Source of the DNA: Candidatus Sulfotelmatobacter sp.
GTDB taxonomy: Bacteria > Acidobacteriota > Terriglobia > Terriglobales > Acidobacteriaceae
Direction of reading: 5' to 3'
Assembly: GCA_030037575.1 (NCBI GenBank)
Contig: JASHRB010000428.1
Location: forward strand, 1 to 6,240
DNA: 6,240 nucleotides
The notes under the pieces were generated by a model. That model searched no databases. It saw only the letters and a program-made list of their open reading frames with translations, and was not told the DNA's origin. The position numbers were made by a program, and so were the translations under genes. The first letter of the stretch is position 1, and each line of letters starts with the position of its first letter. Below, piece after piece: positions 1 to 5,635 of this stretch.

Positions 1-196
1 TGTGAGACAAGCCAAGCACGACTACGCGGCCGTGAGGCTTGCGCTCAAAAGCGTTCGCCCGGAAAAAGCGCGACGCTTAACTTATAAGCAGGCGATGGCC
101 AAAGCCCACCGCGCTGGGGCGCAGCTCAACCAATCCTCCAGGCTGGCCCTTTTCTGCCGACTCGCGATACCATCAGATTGTATTTCCGGACGACAA
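1..196 (+). other. Upstream region of E1-alpha, open in frame but probably not coding
   Basis: No separate gene is recognised. The E1-alpha frame stays open back to a GTG at position 2, with an ATG at 95, so a protein longer by up to 65 residues cannot be excluded. The extra residues are basic and match no part of the E1-alpha family known to me. Codon third positions are fairly GC-rich over roughly the first 50 codons, which leaves some chance that this is coding. An 8-bp palindrome CTTATAAG lies at 81-88. It resembles a -10 box, but no convincing -35 stands 17 bases upstream. Confidence 0.4.
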
Positions 197-1495
197 ATGG
201 CAATCAAAAAGAACAAGACCATGCAAAAGGGTTCGAACGGCGGCGGTTTGCGGAACGGCAGCTCTCGAACGGCGAAGCCAGCCGGTTCCCAGTTTCGCAC
301 CTACTCCATCCCCGACTTCCGCCTCGAGCACCCCCACTTCGTCGTCCGTCAGGCTACAGAAGAGGACGGCCGCGTTGGCTACCAGGTCAAAGGCGATCTC
401 CGCACGCCGGTCCCGCCGATTCGCGACTCCAAATATCTGAGCCAGCGGCAAGCCATAGAGATTTATCGTTTCATGCTGCTCAACCGCAAAATGGAGACGG
501 CGCTCGAAAATCTCTACAAGCAAGGCAAGGTGGTCGGCGGAGTTTATTTCGGGTTGGGCCAGGAAGCCTGTTCTTGCGCTTCCGCCTATGCACTCGATAA
601 AGACGACTGGTTCGCGCCCATGATCCGCAACCAGGGATCGCTTCTGGTCCGCGGCTTCCGCGCTTCGGACACCATGATGCAGTACATGGCCAAGGCCGGC
701 TCTCCCACCCGGGGCCGCGACGGCACTTCGCACTTCGGAGACGTCGAAAAGCGCAACATGGTCTCGCCCATTTCCATGCTTGGCGACCTCATTCCCGTGA
801 TGGCAGGCGTGGCGCTGGGCGCGCGCCTGCAAGGCCGCAACCTGGCGGTCATGACCTACATCGGCGACGGCGGCCAATCCACCGGCGTCACCTACGAAGG
901 CATCAACTTTGCCGCCGTGCAGAATCTCGGTCTGGTGCTCTTGGTGGAGAGCAACGAGTGGGCATATTCCACGCCCTCGGAAATGCAATACCGCTGCCAA
1001 GACCTCGCCGAACGCGCCATCGGATACGGCATCCCCGGCGTGATCGTCGACGGCACCGACGCTTGCCAAGTCTACGACTCCGCCCGCGAAGCCATCGACC
1101 GCGCCCACCGAGGCGAGGGACCAACGCTCATTGAAGCCAAAATGATGCGCATGAAAGGCCACGCCATCCACGATGCCGCCGCCTACGTACCGAAAGAAAT
1201 GTTCGACTTCTGGAAGAAGCGAGACCCGATCGCACGCTTGCAGAATTATTTAGTTCGCGAAAAAAAATGGCTGTCGGAAGAGGAAAACGCCGACTTGATC
1301 ACAGGCGTGGAGCGGGTGATAGAAGAAGAACGCGAAATCGCGGTCAGCTCTCCCATGCCAACCCCGGAATCCGCCGAAGGCGGCGTCTATTGCGAAAATG
1401 GCTGCCACGAAATCAAACCGAAATATGGCATGCCTAAAGTGAAGAAGGGGACAGGCGGCTATAAGGAAACCGAAGCCGCGGTGCATCTGAGGTGA
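197..1495 (+). CDS. 2-oxoacid dehydrogenase E1 component, alpha subunit (branched-chain-like)
   Basis: This is the alpha subunit of the heterotetrameric thiamine-diphosphate E1 that decarboxylates a 2-oxoacid and reductively acylates the lipoyl group of E2 in the cytoplasm. Numbered from the ATG at 197 (432 residues), the ThDP/Mg motif begins with GDG at 223-225 and ends at the Asn of ESNEWAYS (N253). The cofactor loop is GHAIHDAAAY at 321-330, and DPIARL follows as usual. GRDGTSHFG and SPISMLGDLIP look like branched-chain (Bkd-type) E1-alpha, so pyruvate is not assured as substrate. Residues 1 to about 33 are a basic, Gly/Ser-rich leader before the conserved FRTYSIPDF. The start is uncertain: 197 (MAIKKN) and 221 (MQKGSN) both lack a strong Shine-Dalgarno, and the frame is open further upstream. 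Oddities are Ile before the phosphate-contact Arg (IRNQG, 143-147), Ala where the loop usually has Ser, Val in place of the Arg that normally follows the loop Tyr, and a C-terminal tail with VYCENGCHE. E1-beta follows only after a 461-base gap. Confidence 0.93.
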   Translation: MAIKKNKTMQKGSNGGGLRNGSSRTAKPAGSQFRTYSIPDFRLEHPHFVVRQATEEDGRVGYQVKGDLRTPVPPIRDSKYLSQRQAIEIYRFMLLNRKMETALENLYKQGKVVGGVYFGLGQEACSCASAYALDKDDWFAPMIRNQGSLLVRGFRASDTMMQYMAKAGSPTRGRDGTSHFGDVEKRNMVSPISMLGDLIPVMAGVALGARLQGRNLAVMTYIGDGGQSTGVTYEGINFAAVQNLGLVLLVESNEWAYSTPSEMQYRCQDLAERAIGYGIPGVIVDGTDACQVYDSAREAIDRAHRGEGPTLIEAKMMRMKGHAIHDAAAYVPKEMFDFWKKRDPIARLQNYLVREKKWLSEEENADLITGVERVIEEEREIAVSSPMPTPESAEGGVYCENGCHEIKPKYGMPKVKKGTGGYKETEAAVHLR

Positions 1496-1956
1496 TGCCG
1501 GGAACGTAGACAATGGACCTACTGAAGGTGACGCCCCGCTCTTTGCAAATCACCCAACCGTCTGTTGAACGCCCTGGCGTCGCTTGGGCACGGCAGAAGT
1601 GCTTTGATCCGCACTGCCAGGCCGACCAAGCGTACAACGCCCTCGATGAATACCAAGCGCTCGACCCAGGCCGCAATGCGGCCACCTGCGGCCCTGAGCA
1701 AGAAAAGGACCGCAATAAGCTCACGGACATCTTCCCTGAAGCCTGCACGATGGCGGCGCTCTGTTTCCGGGGAATCAGGCGATCGACGCGCTTATCGACC
1801 GCGGGCAGTTTTTCCACCTTCACCACGCCCTTTCCCCGGCGCGATGCAGGGCCTTCGCGGAGGGGTGGGAGCCGGTTGAGAGCAAAGGCTTTCGTAGCTA
1901 AAGACGTTTTCAACCTCCCAAAAACATACTGACATCGCGGAGTTGTTCACCGACTT
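1496..1956 (+). other. Long gap between E1-alpha and E1-beta, no recognised gene
   Basis: E1 alpha and beta genes usually abut or overlap, but here 461 bases separate them. No RNA gene, terminator or mobile element is recognisable. Several frames are partly open on both strands. The plus frame from 1513 has GC-rich third positions to about 1760. A different plus frame is then open from 1740 to a TAA at 1899-1901 (53 codons, including NQAIDALIDRGQFFHLHHAL) and also looks protein-like. That pattern would fit a frameshifted gene remnant, but no family is recognised. A perfect hairpin GGCCGC-AAT-GCGGCC lies at 1669-1683. E1-beta has only a distant Shine-Dalgarno-like GGAG at 1939-1942, 14 bases before its ATG. 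Confidence 0.6.
1513..1932 (+). CDS. Doubtful hypothetical ORF, possibly a gene remnant
   Basis: This is a 139-codon frame starting ATG GAC CTA CTG, with GGGAA about eight bases upstream of the start. I do not recognise the product. The first 80 or so residues are hydrophilic, carry three Cys (QKCFDPHCQ and AATCGP) and have coding-like third positions. The second part (FTTPFPRRDAGPSRRGG) is low-complexity, Arg/Pro/Ser-rich and looks like out-of-frame translation. The switch falls near 1760, where the neighbouring frame becomes the more protein-like one, so a frameshift is possible. The opposite strand is also open here (1434-1913). It may not be translated at all. It lies between two subunit genes on the same strand and would be cotranscribed with them. 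Confidence 0.2.
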   Translation: MDLLKVTPRSLQITQPSVERPGVAWARQKCFDPHCQADQAYNALDEYQALDPGRNAATCGPEQEKDRNKLTDIFPEACTMAALCFRGIRRSTRLSTAGSFSTFTTPFPRRDAGPSRRGGSRLRAKAFVAKDVFNLPKTY

Positions 1957-2931
1957 ATGCCCCAACTCAGTTATCTCGAAGCCATCCGCCAGGGAATCTG
2001 GGAAGAAATGGACCGCGACCCAACCGTCTTCTGCCTCGGGGAAGACATCGGCATTTACGGCGGTGCGTTCAAAGTCACCGACGGTTTCATCGGCCGCTTC
2101 GGACCCGAGCGGGTCATCGACACACCCATCGCCGAGTCCGCCATCGTGGGCGCGGCGTTCGGAGCGTCGCTCACCGGTATGCGTCCGGTAGCCGAATTTC
2201 AATTCATGGATTTCATTCCCTGCGCCATGAACCAAATTTCCAACATGGTGGCGAAAACGCATTACCTGTGGGGAGCTCCGGCTCCGCTCGTTCTGCGCGG
2301 CCCCAGCGGCGGATACGTTCACGGCGGGCCGTTCCACTCGCAGAATCCGGAGATGTGGTTCGTACACAATCCCGGGCTCAAAGTCATCTGCCCGGCTACC
2401 CCTTTCGACGCCAAAGGTCTGATCAAGGCCGCCATCCGGGACAACAATCCCTGCGTCTTCTTCGAGCACAAATATCTTTATCGTCGAATCAAAGGAGAAG
2501 TTCCCGCCGATGACTACGTGGTTCCCATCGGCAAGGCGCGCCTTGCGCGCCCCGGCCGCGACCTCAGCGTCATCACCTACGCAGCCATGGTTCACTCGGC
2601 GCTTGAGGCTTCCGAGGTTCTAAAAAGCGAGGGCATCGATCTGGAGATTCTGGACCTGCGCACGGTGTCGCCTCTCGATCGTGAAGCCATCGCCGCGACC
2701 GTGAAGAAAACCAGCAAGGTCATCATCCTGCACGAGCATTCCCGCACCGGAGGCCTGGCCGGGGAGATCGCCGCCATCATCAACGAGGAAGCCTTCGACG
2801 ATCTCGATGGCCCCATCGTCCGCATCACCGGGCTCGATTCGGCAATACCATTTTCCCCGCCACAGGAACAGCGTTATCTTCCGGCGGTGAGTGACATCGT
2901 GCGCGAGGCGCGGCGGCTGAAAGCGTATTGA
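1957..2931 (+). CDS. 2-oxoacid dehydrogenase E1 component, beta subunit (branched-chain-like)
   Basis: This is the beta subunit of the ThDP-dependent E1, partner of the alpha subunit encoded upstream. At 324 residues it has the usual full length. The N-terminal pyrimidine-binding domain starts with the typical SYLEAIRQGIWEEMDRDP and LGEDIG. DTPIAES carries Glu60, which corresponds to the conserved Glu that activates the ThDP aminopyrimidine. GGPFHSQNPEMWFVHNPGLK at 123-142 is the conserved active-site and interface segment. The C-terminal transketolase-type domain runs from about 190 to 310 and includes DLRTVSPLDREAI. FFEHKYLYR (168-176) and IKGEVPADDYVVPIGKA (178-194) closely resemble Bacillus BkdAB as I remember it, favouring a branched-chain 2-oxoacid or broad substrate range. 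The ATG at 1957 is the only sensible start: an in-frame TGA lies at 1930 and no other start codon comes between. The nearest purine-rich site, GGAG, is 14 bases away, so initiation may be weak or rely on coupling. Confidence 0.96.
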   Translation: MPQLSYLEAIRQGIWEEMDRDPTVFCLGEDIGIYGGAFKVTDGFIGRFGPERVIDTPIAESAIVGAAFGASLTGMRPVAEFQFMDFIPCAMNQISNMVAKTHYLWGAPAPLVLRGPSGGYVHGGPFHSQNPEMWFVHNPGLKVICPATPFDAKGLIKAAIRDNNPCVFFEHKYLYRRIKGEVPADDYVVPIGKARLARPGRDLSVITYAAMVHSALEASEVLKSEGIDLEILDLRTVSPLDREAIAATVKKTSKVIILHEHSRTGGLAGEIAAIINEEAFDDLDGPIVRITGLDSAIPFSPPQEQRYLPAVSDIVREARRLKAY

Positions 2932-3007
2932 AGGGAACACCTCGAAAAAGCTCGCGGTGGTTCAACGCCGGTGGTTTTGGCGGGATGTTTCCTGCGCGCT
3001 TTATGCT

Positions 3008-3041
3008 CTCGCCTAATCCGCCCCTTGGGGGCTTGGGCGAG
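3008..3041 (+). terminator. Hairpin downstream of E1-beta, possible terminator or attenuator
   Basis: CTCGCC (3008-3013) pairs with GGCGAG (3036-3041). Inside it, GCCCC (3020-3024) pairs with GGGGC (3028-3032) around TTG, giving a two-part stem with a short internal loop. It lies 77 bases after the E1-beta stop. It is not followed by a run of T, so it is not a standard intrinsic terminator. It may slow transcription, protect the mRNA end, or be part of a dispersed repeat. Confidence 0.35.
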
Positions 3042-3135
3042 GATTTAAATCACCGCTTTGGCCGCCTTGCAATTGCTCCTTCCTCATCCCCAAGCCGGAG
3101 CCCACGGAGAGCACGGTAAGGGGAGCGGCGCAATG

Positions 3136-3164
3136 CGGGTTTTGCCTTCCGGATACGGGTTTTG
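3136..3164 (+). repeat. Direct repeat CGGGTTTTG, 20-bp spacing
   Basis: CGGGTTTTG occurs at 3136-3144 and again at 3156-3164. The start-to-start distance is exactly 20 bp, close to two helical turns, so both copies face the same side of the DNA. They lie about 140-170 bases upstream of the cytochrome start, where an activator or repressor could bind. Chance or a local duplication is also possible. Confidence 0.4.
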
Positions 3165-3180
3165 GACTGGCCCTCCTGTA

Positions 3181-3219
3181 TTTTCAGCGGTGAAAATCGA
3201 TGGGTCAGAAAAATCTGAC
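3181..3219 (+). promoter_or_regulatory. Two adjacent perfect inverted repeats upstream of cytochrome c
   Basis: TTTTCA-GCGG-TGAAAA (3181-3196) is followed seven bases later by GTCAGA-AAAA-TCTGAC (3204-3219). Both are perfect 6-bp arms with 4-base centres, and both axes lie about 23 bases apart. Their position 85-123 bases before the cytochrome ATG suits operator sites. As RNA they could form two small hairpins. No regulator family is identified. Confidence 0.4.
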
Positions 3220-3294
3220 GAACTAGCGCCCCACCCGCTTCATCTGCCACAATATCTCCGCTCAAACTTTGAGGTCACACTCAACCGCCTCAAT

Positions 3295-3300
3295 GGAGGA
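3295..3300 (+). promoter_or_regulatory. Shine-Dalgarno site fixing the cytochrome c start
   Basis: GGAGGA is nearly complementary to the 16S rRNA 3' end and stands three bases before ATG 3304 (GGAGGACTCATG). It supports this start over the in-frame TTG at 3058. The encoded protein then begins directly with a signal-anchor sequence. Confidence 0.8.
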
Positions 3301-3303
3301 CTC

Positions 3304-3846
3304 ATGCGCAAGTTCCTGCTCGGCGTCATCTTCACTGTTCTGGTGCTCGTTCTCGGTGGTCTGGGCACTGCCATCCTCGGCTTTATTCCCACCCACGCCA
3401 ATGTCGCGCCGCCGCGCTGGGAGCATCGCCTCGCCAATACCTCCATCGACGCATCCATGGAGCGCCACGCCCCTCATCTCACGAATCCGCTTCCGCCCAG
3501 CGATCAGAATTACCAAGACGCTATGAAGCTCTACACCATGAACTGCGCCGTCTGTCACGGCACTCTCGACCGCAAGCCCGCGTCGCTGGGCAAGTCTTTC
3601 TATCCGCCCGCACCCAATCTGGTTTCCGATCCGCCCGACGACCCCGAGTGGCACACCTTCTATACGATTCGCACCGGCGTGCGTTACACCGGCATGCCCG
3701 CCTGGGACCAGACTCTCAGCGAGCAGGATATGTGGAAGCTCGCCAGCTTTCTTTCGCACATGGAAAAACTTCCGCCCAGCGTTCAGGAATATTGGAAGAC
3801 AAATTTCGGGGTGGACGCGCCCGCAGGCGAAGAAGAGAAAAAATAA
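3304..3846 (+). CDS. Membrane-anchored mono-haem cytochrome c
   Basis: This is a 180-residue electron-transfer protein with one covalently bound haem c. Residues 1-4 are MRKF, then about 5-27 form a hydrophobic transmembrane or signal-anchor helix. The rest should lie outside the cytoplasmic membrane. A signal-peptidase cut near THA-NV is possible, so a soluble periplasmic form is not excluded. The haem-binding motif is CAVCH at 81-85, and the likely sixth ligand is Met131 in YTGMPAW, as in class I cytochromes. The C-terminal helix (LSEQDMWKLASFLSHM, about 138-153) matches the conserved final helix of the fold, and a charged EEEKK tail ends the protein. It lies between E1-beta and E2 on the same strand, with 372 noncoding bases before it and 254 after. 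Nothing links it to the dehydrogenase reaction, which passes electrons to NAD through E3. Its redox partner is unknown, and an oxidase or a dehydrogenase are both possible. Confidence 0.93.
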   Translation: MRKFLLGVIFTVLVLVLGGLGTAILGFIPTHANVAPPRWEHRLANTSIDASMERHAPHLTNPLPPSDQNYQDAMKLYTMNCAVCHGTLDRKPASLGKSFYPPAPNLVSDPPDDPEWHTFYTIRTGVRYTGMPAWDQTLSEQDMWKLASFLSHMEKLPPSVQEYWKTNFGVDAPAGEEEKK

Positions 3847-3878
3847 TTTGAGAAAACAAATTCCTCCAAAAACTGCCA

Positions 3879-3895
3879 GCGGGCGTTTTGCCCGC
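3879..3895 (+). terminator. GC-rich hairpin after cytochrome c, weak terminator candidate
   Basis: GCGGGC-GTTTT-GCCCGC is a perfect 6-bp stem with a 5-base loop, 33 bases after the cytochrome stop. It is preceded by an A-rich stretch, but the following sequence AGCTTGCATT lacks a T-run. It could end the cytochrome transcript inefficiently. The TTTGCCCG half also occurs in the palindrome over the E2 promoter at 4021-4038. Confidence 0.4.
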
Positions 3896-3912
3896 AGCTT
3901 GCATTAACAGTC

Positions 3913-3985
3913 GGTCATTCCGGGCGAGCCTTTCTGGCCCCTACGCGCGCCAGAAAGCGCCGTCGCGGAACCTGCTTTTTCCGCC
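3913..3985 (+). repeat. Intergenic repeat-like element with long inverted repeat
   Basis: The element starts GTCATTCCGGGCG and continues to GCGGAACCTGCTTTTT. This wording resembles dispersed intergenic elements I associate with Acidobacteriota genomes; this is recognition, not a search. Its core is a perfect 9-bp inverted repeat, CTTTCTGGC (3930-3938) with GCCAGAAAG (3949-3957), extended by GGCG (3923-3926) pairing CGCC (3958-3961) across a 3-base bulge. A related head, GTCATGCCGAGCG, occurs at 5561-5573. It may be a mobile noncoding repeat or a transcribed hairpin between two genes. Confidence 0.5.
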
Positions 3986-4020
3986 CCGTGCACCCAGTCT
4001 AGAGTAGGTCGCCGCGCCCC

Positions 4021-4047
4021 TTTGCCCGAGCGGGCAAACGCTATAAT
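4021..4047 (+). promoter_or_regulatory. Promoter of the E2 gene with overlapping palindrome
   Basis: A perfect consensus -10 box TATAAT lies at 4042-4047, about 53 bases before the E2 ATG. The -35 is poor: TTTGCC at 4021-4026 leaves a 15-base spacer. That region is covered by the perfect palindrome TTTGCCCG-AG-CGGGCAAA (4021-4038), placed where a bound repressor or activator would meet RNA polymerase. The presumed leader runs from about 4054 to 4100 and ends in GGAAGGA (4090-4096), a good ribosome site. A consensus -10 paired with a weak -35 suits an activated or regulated promoter. Confidence 0.6.
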
Positions 4048-4100
4048 AAGCAGCTGCGCTCACACCTCGCTGCGAACTGTGGGCCGCATGGAAGGAAATC

Positions 4101-5444
4101 ATGCCAACTGACATCATCATGCCACAGATGGGCGAGTCCATCGTCGAAGGTACCATCACCAAGTGGCTGAAGAAGCCCGGCGACAAAGTCCAGCGCGACG
4201 AGCCGCTGTTCGAAATTTCCACCGACAAGGTCGACGCCGAAATTCCCGCGCCCGCCTCGGGAGTTCTCCAGGAAATTAAGATTGCGGAAGGGACAACTGT
4301 CGGCGTGAACACAGTCGTGGGCACGATCGCGGTCGATGGGGAAGCCGCCGCATCCGCAAAGTCCGCTCCGGCCGCGACTCCCGCAGCCCCGGCAAAGCAA
4401 ACTTCTGCCAAGGCATCGCCAAAACCGGCGGAGCCAAGGCCCGCGCCCGCCGCATCAACGCCGAGCGCGCCGGCGGCGCAACCACGCGCCCCCGAAGCCG
4501 ACGAGGAAGCCCGGTCGTCTCCCCTGGTGCGCAAAATCGCCCGCGAACACGGCCTCAGCCTTGCGCTAGTTTCCGGCACCGGACTGGGCGGCCGCATCAC
4601 CAAGCAAGACATTCTGTCCTTCATCGAGAATCAGGGCTCGGCAGCGGCCGCGGCCGACGCCTCCGACCGCTCTGCTCGAGCAATCCCGGTTTCCGCCGCG
4701 GCCCCTGCTCCGTCGCGTCCCGCGCCCGCCGCCCCCTATCCCGGCGACCTCGTTGCCATGTCGAACATGCGCAAACTGATCGCCAAGCACATGATCGAGT
4801 CGCGCCGCACCAGCGCGCATGTTCACTGCATGTACGAGGTCGACTTCACGCGCATCGTCAATCTTCGCGCCGGGCACAAAAACGCATTCGAGCAGCGGCA
4901 CGGTGTCCGCCTCACCTTCATGCCGTTCTTTGTCCGCGCCGCGATCATCGCCCTGCAGCAGTGGCCCATCATCAACGCCGCCATGGAGGGAGATAACATT
5001 CGCTACCATCGCAACATCAACGTCGGCATCGCCGTCGCGCTCGACTGGGGACTCATCGTTCCAGTTCTCCAAAACGCCGGCGATCTCAACTTCCTCGGCC
5101 TGCAGCGCGGCATCACCGATCTCGGTGAGCGCGCCCGCAACAAAAAACTCAAACCGGAAGAGGTCGAAGGTTCAACTTTCACCATTACCAATCCCGGCCA
5201 ATTCGGCGCGGTCTTCGGCCTGCCCATCATCAACCAGCCGAACGCCGCGATTATGGGCGTGGGCGGCATCAGCAAGATGCCGCTCGTCGTCACCGACAAA
5301 GAGGGCAACGATTCCATCGCGATTCGCAGCGTCGTTCACCTCACGCTGGGCTACGATCACCGCCTCATCGACGGCGCGGTCGCCGACCAGTTCATGGCGC
5401 AAGTGAAAAAGAATTTGGAAACGTGGAGCGAGGAAGTGGGATAG
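4101..5444 (+). CDS. 2-oxoacid dehydrogenase E2 component, lipoyl acyltransferase
   Basis: E2 is the core of the complex. Its lipoyl arm accepts the acyl group from E1 and its catalytic domain moves it to CoA. The 447 residues show one N-terminal lipoyl domain (about 2-78) with the modified Lys43 in STDKVDAEI and the usual MPQMGESIVEGTI start. A flexible Ala/Pro-rich linker follows (about 79-138), then the peripheral-subunit-binding domain (140-176, SPLVRKIAREHGL through GRITKQDILSF), which holds E1 or E3. A second Ala/Pro linker leads to the acyltransferase domain (about 214-445). The catalytic motif is DHRLIDGA, with His420 and Asp424, and TFTITNPGQFGAVFGLPIINQP is also typical. All key residues are intact and the length fits a one-lipoyl E2. 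The acyl substrate is not settled by the sequence, though the E1 subunits point to a branched-chain type. The ATG is backed by GGAAGGA four bases upstream. The gene has its own promoter and is split from E1-beta by the cytochrome gene. Confidence 0.96.
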   Translation: MPTDIIMPQMGESIVEGTITKWLKKPGDKVQRDEPLFEISTDKVDAEIPAPASGVLQEIKIAEGTTVGVNTVVGTIAVDGEAAASAKSAPAATPAAPAKQTSAKASPKPAEPRPAPAASTPSAPAAQPRAPEADEEARSSPLVRKIAREHGLSLALVSGTGLGGRITKQDILSFIENQGSAAAAADASDRSARAIPVSAAAPAPSRPAPAAPYPGDLVAMSNMRKLIAKHMIESRRTSAHVHCMYEVDFTRIVNLRAGHKNAFEQRHGVRLTFMPFFVRAAIIALQQWPIINAAMEGDNIRYHRNINVGIAVALDWGLIVPVLQNAGDLNFLGLQRGITDLGERARNKKLKPEEVEGSTFTITNPGQFGAVFGLPIINQPNAAIMGVGGISKMPLVVTDKEGNDSIAIRSVVHLTLGYDHRLIDGAVADQFMAQVKKNLETWSEEVG

Positions 5445-5560
5445 CTGCTCTCACTAAGCGCGAGCCGGACTGACGCAAGAGGATGACGCCTTGGCGGTTC
5501 CTACGATCAGTGTGGTCGAATCAATCTCCCTGCAATCATGGCCGTGGTCGCATCTTCTCT

Positions 5561-5604
5561 GTCATGCCGAGCGCAGCCGCTTTTCCGGCGGAGCGAAGCA
5601 GGGC
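5561..5604 (+). repeat. Second copy-like intergenic element between convergent genes
   Basis: GTCATGCCGAGCGCAGCC, followed by GGCGGAGCGAAGCAGGG, resembles the element at 3913 and the same general family of intergenic repeats. It includes a small stem CCGC (5577-5580) with GCGG (5588-5591) around TTTTCCG. It lies in the 191 bases between the E2 stop and the end of the minus-strand phosphatase gene. It might serve as a hairpin between the two converging transcripts, but no T-rich terminator tail is visible. Nothing else recognisable lies in 5445-5635. Confidence 0.4.
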
Positions 5605-5635
5605 GCGCGGATCGGCACTGGGAAATGGTCGCCGT

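Larger units (their letters stand above)
2932..3303 (+). other. Intergenic region before the cytochrome gene, rich in short repeats
   Basis: There is no convincing gene in these 372 bases. The cytochrome frame is open back to a TTG at 3058, but those residues look like translated noncoding DNA and a strong ribosome site sits at 3295-3300. The stretch holds a tandem CGGTGGTT (2955-2962 and 2969-2976), a hairpin at 3008-3041, the palindrome GATTTAAATC (3042-3051), a 20-bp-spaced direct repeat and two inverted repeats listed separately. An AT-rich CAATAT at 3250-3255 could be a -10 box for the cytochrome gene, but no clear -35 accompanies it. Confidence 0.6.

Noticed and set aside
173..1171. Long minus-strand ORF (332 codons) opposite E1-alpha
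   Set aside because: It is antisense to a clear E1-alpha, its protein is His/Val/Ala-rich without family motifs, and it arises from GC-rich codon structure.
1792..2595. Minus-strand ORF of 267 codons across the gap and E1-beta
   Set aside because: It is mostly antisense to E1-beta and shows no recognisable domain.
3058..3303. N-terminal extension of cytochrome c from TTG 3058
   Set aside because: A strong Shine-Dalgarno precedes ATG 3304, where a signal-anchor begins; the extra 82 residues look noncoding and would bury the signal sequence.
3941..4624. Minus-strand ORF of 227 codons opposite the E2 N-terminus
   Set aside because: It is Ala/Gly-rich, antisense to the lipoyl domain and linker, and lacks any motif.
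4336..4740. Ala/Pro-rich stretches in E2 as tandem DNA repeats
   Set aside because: They are ordinary flexible interdomain linkers of E2 proteins, with varied codons and no true tandem repeat.
4819..5406. Plus-strand 195-codon ORF inside E2 in another frame
   Set aside because: Its Ser/Arg/Thr-rich low-complexity protein is a frame-shifted reading of the E2 catalytic domain.
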